Positions 51,940 through 59,595 of a DNA stretch of 64,000 nucleotides are shown here, in pieces. The stretch covers positions 181,135 to 245,134 of the forward strand of contig NZ_JAVKPH010000004.1 of the NCBI RefSeq assembly GCF_031432425.1, read 5' to 3'. A model generated the notes under the pieces. The model ran no database searches and had not been told where the DNA came from. It saw only the letters and a program-made list of their open reading frames with translations. Position 1 is the stretch's first letter; the number at the start of each line of letters is the position of its first letter. Source of the DNA: Ruixingdingia sedimenti. Lineage in GTDB: Bacteria; Pseudomonadota; Alphaproteobacteria; Rhodobacterales; Rhodobacteraceae. A program made the position numbers and the translations under genes.

Positions 51940-52658
51940 GCCTCAAGATCGGCGTGCCGTCCAAGGGGCGGCTGATGGAAAAGACCTTCGACTGGTTCGG
52001 CGCGCGCGGCGTGGGCATGCGGCTGGCGGGGGCGAGCCGCGAATATTCCGGCGCGGTCGAGGGCGTGGCGGGGGCCGAACTGGTGCTGCTGTCGGCCGGA
52101 GAGATCCCGCGCGAACTGGCGGCCGGGCGGATCCATCTGGGGGTCACGGGGTCCGATCTGGTGCGCGAAAAGCTGCCCGACTGGGAAGAGCAGGTGGTGG
52201 AACTTGCCCCCCTCGGCTTCGGTTTCGCCGATCTGATCATCGCCGTGCCCTGCGCCTGGATCGACGTGGATACGCTGGACGATCTGGATGCCGCGGCGGC
52301 GGCCTTCCGGCGCCAGCACGGCTTCCGGCTGCGGATCGCGACCAAGTACCACCGGTTGACGCGCGATTTCCTGCGCGGGGCGGGGGTGGCGGACTATCAG
52401 CTGGTCGACAGCCAGGGCGCGACCGAGGGCACGGTGCGCAACCTGACCGCCGAGGCGATTTCCGACATCACCTCGACCGGCGAGACACTGCGGGCCAACC
52501 ACCTCAAGATCCTGACCGACGGGCTGATCCACCGGTCCGAGGCGATGCTGTTTGCGGCGCGCAGCGCCGACTGGAACCCCGCGGCGCGCACGGCGCTGGC
52601 GGGCCTCTGCGCCCGGCTGGACCTCGGCATGCCGGGCGGTCTGGGGGCGGGGGGCTGA
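51936..52658 (+). CDS. hisG: ATP phosphoribosyltransferase, short form
   Basis: 240 residues, the short catalytic form that lacks the regulatory C-terminal domain and needs HisZ. It catalyses the first step of histidine synthesis. Motifs: IGVPSKGRLMEKTFDWF at the start, GVTGSDLVREKLPDWE near 69 and the PRPP loop DSQGATEGTVRNLTAEAISDITSTGETL near 156. It overlaps hisZ by ATGA. A GGCCGGG/CCCGGCC hairpin at 52666-52685 follows the stop. Confidence 0.95.
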   Translation: MSLKIGVPSKGRLMEKTFDWFGARGVGMRLAGASREYSGAVEGVAGAELVLLSAGEIPRELAAGRIHLGVTGSDLVREKLPDWEEQVVELAPLGFGFADLIIAVPCAWIDVDTLDDLDAAAAAFRRQHGFRLRIATKYHRLTRDFLRGAGVADYQLVDSQGATEGTVRNLTAEAISDITSTGETLRANHLKILTDGLIHRSEAMLFAARSADWNPAARTALAGLCARLDLGMPGGLGAGG

Positions 52659-53024
52659 GCGGCGGGGCCGGGGCAGGTCCCGGCCTGCGAGGCACGGATC
52701 GCCATGCAGTCCTGCCGCTCTGGCTGGCGAAGGCGCGTGCCTTCGCCACAGCGATACAGATGCCGCTGCCCCGGCCAGCGCCCGCCCCGCCCATGGCGGG
52801 CGCTTCTCGCCCGCCGGGGCAGGCGCTGGCCTACCCATTATTCCCGGCCTCACCGTCTTTCACGAAACTGTCGCGCGAACGGGCGGGGGAAACGCGGTGC
52901 GTTTCCTGATCCCGCCCGGCCCGGTCGGCGGTCTGTCCCGAAGGCGCCGGGAAAAATGGGGCCGGTGATCCTGGATCCACAGGGCGGGGCTCGCCCCGCT
53001 ATCCCGCCCGCCAAGCCGGGGGCC
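52659..53024. other. 366-base gene-free region rich in inverted repeats
   Basis: No coding region is convincing. Hairpins include 52666-52685 (after hisG), a GGCGAAGGC/GCCTTCGCC stem near 52727-52748, and a long dyad in which GGCCAGCGCC (52773-52782) pairs with GGCGCTGGCC (52822-52831), enclosing further GC-rich arms. It lies between convergent hisG and the DUF1489 gene. Confidence 0.5.
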
Positions 53025-53450
53025 CTACCGCAGCCCGATTTCCGCCAGCGCATGCGCCAGATCCGGCGGCAGCGTGTCGTCCTCGGCCCGGGCGGCGGGC
53101 AGGTCGCGGGGGGCGTCGTCGGGGGCGAGGTAGCGCCAGCCCTGGAACGGGCGGCGCGGGGCGGGTTCGGTGCGCACGATCCCGGCGTCGAGGATCAGGG
53201 CGCAGCGCGGGGTGCCGTCGGCGCCCTGCGTTTCCTCCATCCGCAGGATGCGCTGCCGCGCCAGAACCACGCCCTTGATCACCCAGTAGAGCGAACCGCC
53301 GTCCAGCACCTCTGCCTCGCGCCGGGGCCACATCCGCGTCACATGGCGCGCGCAGCCCTCGGGCCAGCGGGCGCGCTGGCTGGTCTGCCAGTCCTGCAGA
53401 TCCTCGACACTGTCCGCGCCGACGCAGAGCTTGATGAGATGGACCGTCAC
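53025..53450 (-). CDS. DUF1489 family protein
   Basis: 141 residues. It begins VTVHLIKLCVGADSVEDLQDWQ and contains HVTRMWPRREAEVLDGGSLYWVIKGVVLARQRILRME and GWRYLAPDDAPRDLP, the pattern of the DUF1489 family restricted mainly to alphaproteobacteria; function unknown. The GTG at 53450 is preferred because AAAGGGGAA lies eight bases upstream; an ATG at 53474 would add eight residues and cover that site. No membrane segment. It converges on hisG. Confidence 0.85.
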   Translation of the reverse strand: MTVHLIKLCVGADSVEDLQDWQTSQRARWPEGCARHVTRMWPRREAEVLDGGSLYWVIKGVVLARQRILRMEETQGADGTPRCALILDAGIVRTEPAPRRPFQGWRYLAPDDAPRDLPAARAEDDTLPPDLAHALAEIGLR

Positions 53451-53579
53451 CGCGTTCCCCTTTCGCAACCCCATACCTAGCGCAAGGGGCGATGGGTGCA
53501 AGCCCCGGGGCAGGTCGGGGGCGGAGGGCGAGCGGCGCGCCGGATGGGGCTTGCGGGGAGAGGACGCCGGGGGACGCGA

Positions 53580-53860
53580 GGGCTGCCCGCGCAAGGGGCG
53601 TGGACGGAAACCAGAATGCGCGGTGCCGGTGCCGCGCGGGCGGGCTGTCGATTCCTTCGCGGGGGCATGGGTGGAAACAGCAAAGCCGCAGGATGCCGCC
53701 CCCGGATTCGGTCGTCGCCCCTTTCGCCGGGGGCGGCGAGGAAACCTCGGTCCCGGTGAAAAGAGCCGTGCGATCGGCCCCATCGCGGAGACGTGGATGG
53801 AAACATGTGCTGTCCGCAATGTCCCGTGTCGCCGCCCCGGCGAAGGGGTGGGGCGGAAAT
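53580..53860 (+). CRISPR. degenerate CRISPR-like array, type I-C-like repeats
   Basis: Five related ~32-base units: 53580-53611, 53647-53678, 53714-53745, 53773-53804 and 53828-53860. The 5' ends are mostly GTCG (2, 3 and 5), the centres are C-run/CGCGGGGGC-like, and the 3' ends read GTGGACGGAAAC, ATGGGTGGAAAC, GGCGAGGAAAC, GTGGATGGAAAC and GGGGCGGAAAT. This matches the general type I-C form (GTCGC...GTGGATTGAAAC). The first three 3' ends are exactly 67 bases apart, giving two 35-base spacers; later spacers are 27 and 23. The units differ from each other, so the array is decayed. No cas gene is in the window. Reading frames across it are not convincing. Confidence 0.6.
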
Positions 53861-54167
53861 CGGTGGCGGGCAGTGCCGCCAACGGCATGCGCCTATGCGC
53901 AGGGAGAGAGGCCACCCGGACCCGACGCCGAAATTGCACATATATGGGCGGGAGCGGAAGCCCCGGGCCGGAACCGGCGGCCCATCCCCTGTCGTGCCGG
54001 TCCGCGGCGCATGGGTATCGGGCGGATCCGGGAGACAGCGGAAGGGCAGGGCAGCCCGGGGGCCGGCATCGGGGCGGCAAGGCGCGGGACCGGATCCCGC
54101 ACCGTAGCGGCGCCGGGGGGCGAGCGCGGTTCAGCCAGCGCGGCGCATCGACAACGCCACCAGGCGA
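53861..54167. other. gene-free region between the CRISPR-like array and the sulfotransferase-like gene
   Basis: No supported gene. 53991-54022 begins GTCGTGCCGG and contains CGCGGCGCATGGGT, faintly like the array unit at 53647, but lacks the GGAAAC end, so it is not counted as a repeat. The rest shows no repeat or RNA signature that I can recognise. Confidence 0.4.
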
Positions 54168-55313
54168 TCAGCCCTTCGGCTTCTTCTTCTTCCAGCGGTC
54201 CAATGTGCGCGAGATCATCGGGCCGTTCGGCCTCGCGCGCAGCGCAAGCTCCATCAACCCGATCCCCTCGGCCCGCGTCAGCACGGCGCCGCTTTCGTAT
54301 TTCAGCGCCACGGTGCGCAGCAGATCGGCATCGGCATCCACCAGGACCGCCCCCTGCACGCCCGCCAGATGGTCGGCGATGGCGTCGATCTGCTGCTGGA
54401 CGAAAACATAGCTGCCCGGATCGGCCGCCGATTCCGCCGGGGGCGGCGTCAGGCGCAGGGCCGCGCCGGACGGCAGGACGGTGTTGATGTAATCCACCGC
54501 CGGGGCGATCCGTTCAAGATACCGCGTCGCGACCGCGCGGGGCACCACGAAGGCCGGGCCCGGCGGCCTGCGGCAGCGGTTGATCAGCTTTTCGGCCAGC
54601 GCGCGCCAGCTCTTGCCGCGGCTGGCGGCGTTGATGCGGCGCATCAACCGCGCCTCGGCATCGGTGAGCGAACGGTTGACCACCGCCTTGGCGGTGTCGA
54701 AGGTGAAGCCGCCGGTATCCGTGCCCGCGGGCAGAAGCTGCGCCAGAAATGCCGGAATCAGCGTATCGCGGCAGTGCGAATAGTTCAGCACCGCGATATC
54801 CACCCCGCGGTCGCGACAGCCGCGGATGACCGTCGCGGCATGGGTGGTGTGCTTTTCGCGGTCGGCATAGGTCGCGATGTCCTCGGCCAGGCCGTCGAAC
54901 TTGATCCCTTGAAGATAGGCCGATGTCATGATGTCGAGCGGATCGCGCACGAAGAGGATGATCCTGAACTCGATCTCGCTGTGCAGCGCCGCCATGCGGT
55001 CCAGCAGCCCCGGCACGTACCAGAACATCGACTCGTTGGAAAACAGCAGGGTCGCGCCCGCGGGGGCATTGTCCGCCTCTGCCAAGACGCGGGTTTCGAA
55101 CCAGCCGGGGTTGAGGTCGACATTGCCCGAGGTGACGGCGCCCCGCCTGGCGGTTTCGAACGAGGGATGCGCGGGATACGTGATCCCCGCGCGTGCCAGC
55201 GCATCGGCATTGATGGCGAGAAAGGACTGGATCGCGGAACTGCCTGTCTTTCCGTGGCCGATATGCAGGATGACGCGCTTGCGGGCGCCGCTTCGGGAAA
55301 GGGTCTGGGTCAA
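54168..55313 (-). CDS. sulfotransferase-like P-loop protein
   Basis: About 381 residues. Near the N-terminus VILHIGHGKTGSSAIQSFLA is a PAPS-binding P-loop like that of sulfotransferases, and IILFVRDPLDIMTSAYLQGIK near 115 matches the 3'-phosphate-binding Arg/Ser motif. The rest is not recognised beyond this fold; the C-terminus is basic (KKKKPKG). The acceptor is unknown, perhaps a surface polysaccharide. There is no ATG at the expected place: upstream in-frame sequence has no suitable start, and TTG at 55313 (just before TQTLSRSGARKRV) is the best candidate, so the start is uncertain. Neighbours give no pathway clue. Confidence 0.7.
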   Translation of the reverse strand: MTQTLSRSGARKRVILHIGHGKTGSSAIQSFLAINADALARAGITYPAHPSFETARRGAVTSGNVDLNPGWFETRVLAEADNAPAGATLLFSNESMFWYVPGLLDRMAALHSEIEFRIILFVRDPLDIMTSAYLQGIKFDGLAEDIATYADREKHTTHAATVIRGCRDRGVDIAVLNYSHCRDTLIPAFLAQLLPAGTDTGGFTFDTAKAVVNRSLTDAEARLMRRINAASRGKSWRALAEKLINRCRRPPGPAFVVPRAVATRYLERIAPAVDYINTVLPSGAALRLTPPPAESAADPGSYVFVQQQIDAIADHLAGVQGAVLVDADADLLRTVALKYESGAVLTRAEGIGLMELALRARPNGPMISRTLDRWKKKKPKG

Positions 55314-55515
55314 GGGTATGCTCGTCTGAAATCGGGCTGCCGCGGGGGCAGGGGCCTTTGCGGGCGGGCTGTCCTGTGGGTCCCTAGCATCTGGTCGGGG
55401 GGCGTGCAAGTGGCGGCTACCCCGCCGCCCCGGCGGAAGGCCGCCCGTGCCGCAAGCGCCCCGGGACCGCGTTCCGGCCCCGCCGGATATTGTGCGCGTG
55501 TCGCAGCCACGGGCC

Positions 55516-56490
55516 TCATGCGGCCCGGAGAAGCCGCGCCTCGCGCATGCGCAGGGCGGGGAAGGCCATCCGCATCCGGCGGCATTCCGCCAGCAGGCCG
55601 GGGAAGAGCGCCAGCGCCTCCTGCGCGGCGGCGACGTCGGGGTGGCGGGCCGACATGTCGCCCAGATAGAGGCTTTCCGCCGGCAGCCCGTTGGCCCGCA
55701 GCACCACATGGCGGCGGCAGAGGATATGGTGATAGTCCACCGCCCGGCAGCCGGTGTCGAGCGTCACCCCCGCCATGCCCACCAGCCCGCGGGCGGGCAC
55801 CAGCACCTCGGGCGCGCCGAACAGAAGCTCGGCCCGCGCGGCGGCGACCAGCACGCGGTGCTGCTGCGACAGCCACAGGTCGCGGTCGGGCAGGCCGGGG
55901 CCGAAGGCGCCGCGCGCGATCCGCACCGGCAGCCAGCGGGCGTAATCGGCCGAAAGGCCCATCGCCAGTTCCAGCCGCCGCCCGCCGGTCCACAGCACCT
56001 CTTCCGCCCGGCCGCGATGGTCGCGGACAAGATCGCCCGGCGCCAGCGTTTCCACCGGCCGCGGGCCGTCGGGCGTGTCGATCAGCGTGCCGCGCAGGAA
56101 ACAGACCGGGGTGAACACCCGGTAGGGCGCGGGGGTCAGGTTGACCACCATCGCCACGCCCGACAGCGCCCCCGGTTCGCCCTGCGGAAAGTGGAAATAG
56201 GTCTGGCCCCCGGCCTGGAACACCACCAGCGGCACCGCCGGGCCGAAGGGAATGGTGACGCCGAGGACGTTGATCCCCGCCTGCGCCGTGCCGCTGCCGA
56301 CATAGCTTATCGGATGGCCGTTGTAGGTGGCGCCCGCCCCGGGATTGCCGAGGATGCCGTCGTCGTCGGTCAGGGTTCCGGTCTGCGCCCCGCCGAACGA
56401 GACCAGCGCGATGGTGGTCGCGGGCGACAGAAGCTGCGCCGCGATCAGCCCGCCATCGTAGGGCCGGACGGTGATGCTGGCCGTTGCCAT
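55516..56490 (-). CDS. Hint-domain (Hint_2) protein
   Basis: 324 residues. The N-terminal ~125 residues form an unrecognised beta-rich region (TDDDGILGNPGAGATYNGHPISYVG). At Cys130 a Hint domain begins (CFLRGTLIDTPDGPRPVETLAPGDLVRD), as in hedgehog/intein autoprocessing modules; LWLSQQHRVLV near 210 has the conserved His. Members of this family are frequent in Rhodobacteraceae and are thought to self-cleave, but the target is unknown. No signal peptide is obvious, and the N-terminal part may be an exported calcium-binding-like domain. ATG at 56490. Confidence 0.82.
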   Translation of the reverse strand: MATASITVRPYDGGLIAAQLLSPATTIALVSFGGAQTGTLTDDDGILGNPGAGATYNGHPISYVGSGTAQAGINVLGVTIPFGPAVPLVVFQAGGQTYFHFPQGEPGALSGVAMVVNLTPAPYRVFTPVCFLRGTLIDTPDGPRPVETLAPGDLVRDHRGRAEEVLWTGGRRLELAMGLSADYARWLPVRIARGAFGPGLPDRDLWLSQQHRVLVAAARAELLFGAPEVLVPARGLVGMAGVTLDTGCRAVDYHHILCRRHVVLRANGLPAESLYLGDMSARHPDVAAAQEALALFPGLLAECRRMRMAFPALRMREARLLRAA

Positions 56491-56736
56491 GTCTTGTCGT
56501 GCCTTCGTTTCCCCTGCGGCGCGAAATTTTGCCCCGCAACTCGCCTTTCGGTAGATCATTCGCATCGAATGCGGCCAAAAATTGGCAGGAAGGCGCAAGC
56601 TTTCGGCATCGCCGCCGGAGGCGCGGCAGGCGGCCCGGCAGGGGCTTGCCCTTGCCCGCGCCCGGCGGGGGGCCTATGGTAAACGCCCCGGGCCGCAGCG
56701 GCCGGGCCCCCATCCCACGAATGCAGGACGAGAGAC

Positions 56737-59019
56737 ATGAGCCGTTTCGCCGCCCCGATCGCCGAACAGATCTGGGATATGAAGTACCGCCTGAAGGATG
56801 CCGATGGCGGCCCGGTCGACGGCACGGTCGAGGATACCTGGCGCCGCATCGCCCGCGCGCTCGCCGCGGTCGAGGCCGATCCGGCGGCGTGGGAGGACCG
56901 CTTCTACCACGCGCTGGAGGATTTCCGTTACCTTCCCGCCGGGCGCATCATCGCGGGCGCGGGTACGGGGCGCACGGTGACGCTGTTCAACTGTTTCGTC
57001 ATGGGCACGATCCCCGACAGCATGGCGGGCATCTTCGAGATGCTGAAGGAAGCCGCGCTGACCATGCAGCAGGGCGGCGGCATCGGCTACGACTTTTCCA
57101 CCATCCGCCCGCGCGGGGCAGAGGTGAAGGGGGTGGCGGCAGATGCCTCCGGCCCGCTGTCGTTCATGGATGTCTGGGACGCGATGTGCCGCACGATCAT
57201 GTCGGCGGGCAGCCGCCGCGGCGCGATGATGGCCACCATGCGCTGCGACCACCCCGATATCGAGGCCTTCATCGCCGCCAAGCAGGATCCGGCCCGGCTG
57301 CGGATGTTCAACCTGTCGGTGCTGGTCACGGATGCCTTCATGGCGGCGGTCAAGGCGGACGGGCCGTGGGAACTGGTGTTCGACGGGCGGGTCTACAAGA
57401 CCGTCGCGGCGCGCGACCTGTGGAACCGGATCATGCGGTCCACCTACGACTATGCCGAACCGGGCGTCATCTTCATCGACCGCATCAACGCCGCCAACAA
57501 CCTGAACTATGTGGAAACCATCGCCGCCACCAATCCCTGCGGCGAACAGCCCCTGCCGCCCTATGGGGCCTGCCTTCTGGGCTCGGTCAACCTCGCGCGG
57601 CTGGTGCGCGACCCGTTCACGCCTGCCGCCACGCTCGACCCGGCGGCGCTGGACGATCTGGTGCGCGTGGCGGTGCGGATGATGGACAATGTGGTGGACG
57701 CCAGCCGCTTCCCCCTGCCGCAGCAGGCCGAAGAGGCGCGCAACAAGCGCCGCATCGGCCTTGGCGTCACGGGGCTGGCCGATGCGCTGCTGATGCTGGG
57801 CCTGCGCTATGGCTCCGACGCCGCGGTGGCGCAGACCGAGGCGTGGATGAAGGCGATCGCGCGGGCGGCCTATCTGGCCTCGGTGGATCTGGCGAAGGAA
57901 AAGGGCCCCTTCCCGCTGTTCGACGCCGAGGGCTTCCTGTCCTCGGGCAACATGCGCCACATGGATGCGGATGTGCGCGCGGCGATCCGCGCCCATGGCA
58001 TCCGCAACAGCCACCTGACCAGCGTCGCCCCCACCGGCACGATCAGCCTTTACGCGGGCAACGTGTCGTCGGGGATCGAGCCGGTCTTCGCCTATGCCTA
58101 TACCCGCAAGGTGCTGCAACCCGACGGATCGCGCACCGAGGAAGAGGTGGTGGACCATGCCGTGCGGCTCTGGCGCGACCTCAAGGGCGATGCGCCCCTG
58201 CCGGACTGGTTCGTCGATGCCCAGACCCTCGCGCCGCTCGATCATGTGCGGATGCAGGCGGCGGCGCAGAAATGGGTGGACAGTTCGATTTCCAAGACCA
58301 TCAACTGCCCGGAGGACATTTCGTTCGAGGCGTTCAAGGACGTGTACATGGCCGCCTGGGATTCGGGCTGCAAGGGCTGCACGACCTACCGGCCGAACGA
58401 GGTGACGGGATCGGTGCTGACCGTGGCCGAAAGCGCCGATACCGCCGACAAGGCGCAGCCGGTCGCGCCTGCGCAGACGGGGGGCGAGGTGGTCTATCTG
58501 TCCGACCCGCTGGACCGGCCGGCGGCGCTGGAGGGCGCGACCTACAAGCTGAAATGGCCCGACAGCGAACATGCGCTCTACATCACCGTCAACGATATCG
58601 TCATCGCCGGGCACCGGCGGCCGTTCGAGGTCTTCATCAACTCCAAGAACATGGAGCATTACGCCTGGACGGTGGCGCTGACGCGGATGATCTCGGCCGT
58701 GTTCCGCCGGGGGGGCGACATTTCCTTCGTGGTGGAGGAACTGAAGGCCGTGTTCGACCCGCGCGGGGGGGCGTGGATGGAGGGGCGCTATATCCCCTCG
58801 ATCCTCGCGGCCATCGGCGGCGTGATCGAGCGCCACCTGATCGCCATCGGCTTCATCGCCGGTGAGGGCCTTGGGCTCAAGGCCGACCCGCAGGCGCAGG
58901 TGATGCAGGTGGGCGAACGCCCGCGCGGCCCGGCCTGCCCGTCCTGCGGCAGCCATGCGATGAAGATGATCGAGGGCTGCATGACCTGCGCCGACTGCGG
59001 CCATTCGAAATGCGCCTGA
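56737..59019 (+). CDS. nrdJ: adenosylcobalamin-dependent ribonucleotide reductase (class II)
   Basis: 760 residues. It reduces ribonucleotides to deoxyribonucleotides using a B12-derived thiyl radical, without oxygen dependence. Motifs: LFNCFVMGTIPDSM near 86 (reactive Cys), GGIGYDFSTIRPRG near 113, NPCGEQPLPPYGACLLGSVNL near 267 (finger-loop Cys and Glu), and VAPTGTISLYAGNVSSGIEP near 430. The C-terminal zinc/thiol tail CPSCGSHAMKMIEGCMTCADC regenerates the active site. No cobalamin riboswitch is visible in the 246 bases upstream. An UUCG hairpin ends the transcript. Confidence 0.96.
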   Translation: MSRFAAPIAEQIWDMKYRLKDADGGPVDGTVEDTWRRIARALAAVEADPAAWEDRFYHALEDFRYLPAGRIIAGAGTGRTVTLFNCFVMGTIPDSMAGIFEMLKEAALTMQQGGGIGYDFSTIRPRGAEVKGVAADASGPLSFMDVWDAMCRTIMSAGSRRGAMMATMRCDHPDIEAFIAAKQDPARLRMFNLSVLVTDAFMAAVKADGPWELVFDGRVYKTVAARDLWNRIMRSTYDYAEPGVIFIDRINAANNLNYVETIAATNPCGEQPLPPYGACLLGSVNLARLVRDPFTPAATLDPAALDDLVRVAVRMMDNVVDASRFPLPQQAEEARNKRRIGLGVTGLADALLMLGLRYGSDAAVAQTEAWMKAIARAAYLASVDLAKEKGPFPLFDAEGFLSSGNMRHMDADVRAAIRAHGIRNSHLTSVAPTGTISLYAGNVSSGIEPVFAYAYTRKVLQPDGSRTEEEVVDHAVRLWRDLKGDAPLPDWFVDAQTLAPLDHVRMQAAAQKWVDSSISKTINCPEDISFEAFKDVYMAAWDSGCKGCTTYRPNEVTGSVLTVAESADTADKAQPVAPAQTGGEVVYLSDPLDRPAALEGATYKLKWPDSEHALYITVNDIVIAGHRRPFEVFINSKNMEHYAWTVALTRMISAVFRRGGDISFVVEELKAVFDPRGGAWMEGRYIPSILAAIGGVIERHLIAIGFIAGEGLGLKADPQAQVMQVGERPRGPACPSCGSHAMKMIEGCMTCADCGHSKCA

Positions 59020-59102
59020 AGGGGCGGGGGTAGCCTTCTCGCGGTTCAGATAAATTGTCCATTTTGCCGGGAAACGGCATGAAATGGGCGGAAAACGACC
59101 AA

Positions 59103-59124
59103 CGGGCCCTCTTCGGAGGGCCCG
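59103..59124 (+). terminator. UUCG-tetraloop hairpin after nrdJ
   Basis: CGGGCCCTC (59103-59111), TTCG loop, GAGGGCCCG (59116-59124): a perfect 9-bp stem with a stable tetraloop, followed by CGTTCGTT. It marks the end of the core gene block; a lower-G+C region starts beyond it. Confidence 0.75.
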
Positions 59125-59267
59125 CGTTCGTTCAGGAGGTTATGAGGCGCCCGTTCAAGGTCCCGAAGCGAGCTTAACGAGCGGATCGTTTACTGGTTGA
59201 ATGCAGAAAGTCAGGCTTGATTTTTTATATCAGGTCGCCATATTGGCCTTCAGAGATGGAGGTCGGC

Positions 59268-59579
59268 ATGCACATCACTCACCACATGGACGTTCGGATG
59301 AACCAGCGCGGTATCCGCAGGCAACTGGTGGAACTTGCGATCGAGTGCGGAGAGCTTGATGGCGACCGTTACGTTCTTGGCCGCAACCAGATCGACAACG
59401 AGCTGGCTGAGCTGAACCGCCGCCGGAAGCTCCTCATGGAGGCCGCCCAGAAGGGAGGTGTCGTGGTTGCACTGGATGGTGATACTGCCATCACGGCATT
59501 TCGGGCGGATAGCTACTCCAGAAGCCTCGCGCGGCAAGCGCGTTTCGGTGCGATTGCAATCGATCAAATCAGCAACTGA
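59268..59579 (+). CDS. DUF4258-domain protein
   Basis: 103 residues. It begins MHITHHMDVRMNQRGI, followed by GDRYVLGRNQIDNELAEL and GGVVVALDGDTAITAFRAD, matching the DUF4258 family of small, often toxin- or mobile-element-linked proteins with an H...R-M-x-x-R-G start. The ATG at 59268 is chosen because GGAGG lies six bases upstream; frames starting earlier begin in A/T-rich promoter-like DNA. It is the first gene of the restriction island, 16 bases before the methylase-specificity fusion, so it may regulate or accompany that system. Function is not established. Confidence 0.78.
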   Translation: MHITHHMDVRMNQRGIRRQLVELAIECGELDGDRYVLGRNQIDNELAELNRRRKLLMEAAQKGGVVVALDGDTAITAFRADSYSRSLARQARFGAIAIDQISN

Positions 59580-59595
59580 GCTGAGGAAAAATAGA

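Noticed and set aside
53481..53503. Possible unit before the first array repeat (CGCAAGGGGCG)
   Set aside because: Eleven bases match the repeat at 53580, but the 3' end differs and the distance does not fit the 67-base period.
53991..54022. Possible sixth unit of the CRISPR-like array
   Set aside because: It shares GTCG and GCATGGGT but lacks the GGAAAC end and falls off the spacing.
56491..56736. Cobalamin riboswitch before nrdJ
   Set aside because: Expected on functional grounds, but no B12-box-like sequence or matching structure is seen.
59142..59177. Eleven-residue frame MRRPFKVPKRA with AGGAGGT upstream, after nrdJ
   Set aside because: The site ends only two bases from the ATG, too close for normal initiation, and nothing links the peptide to a function.
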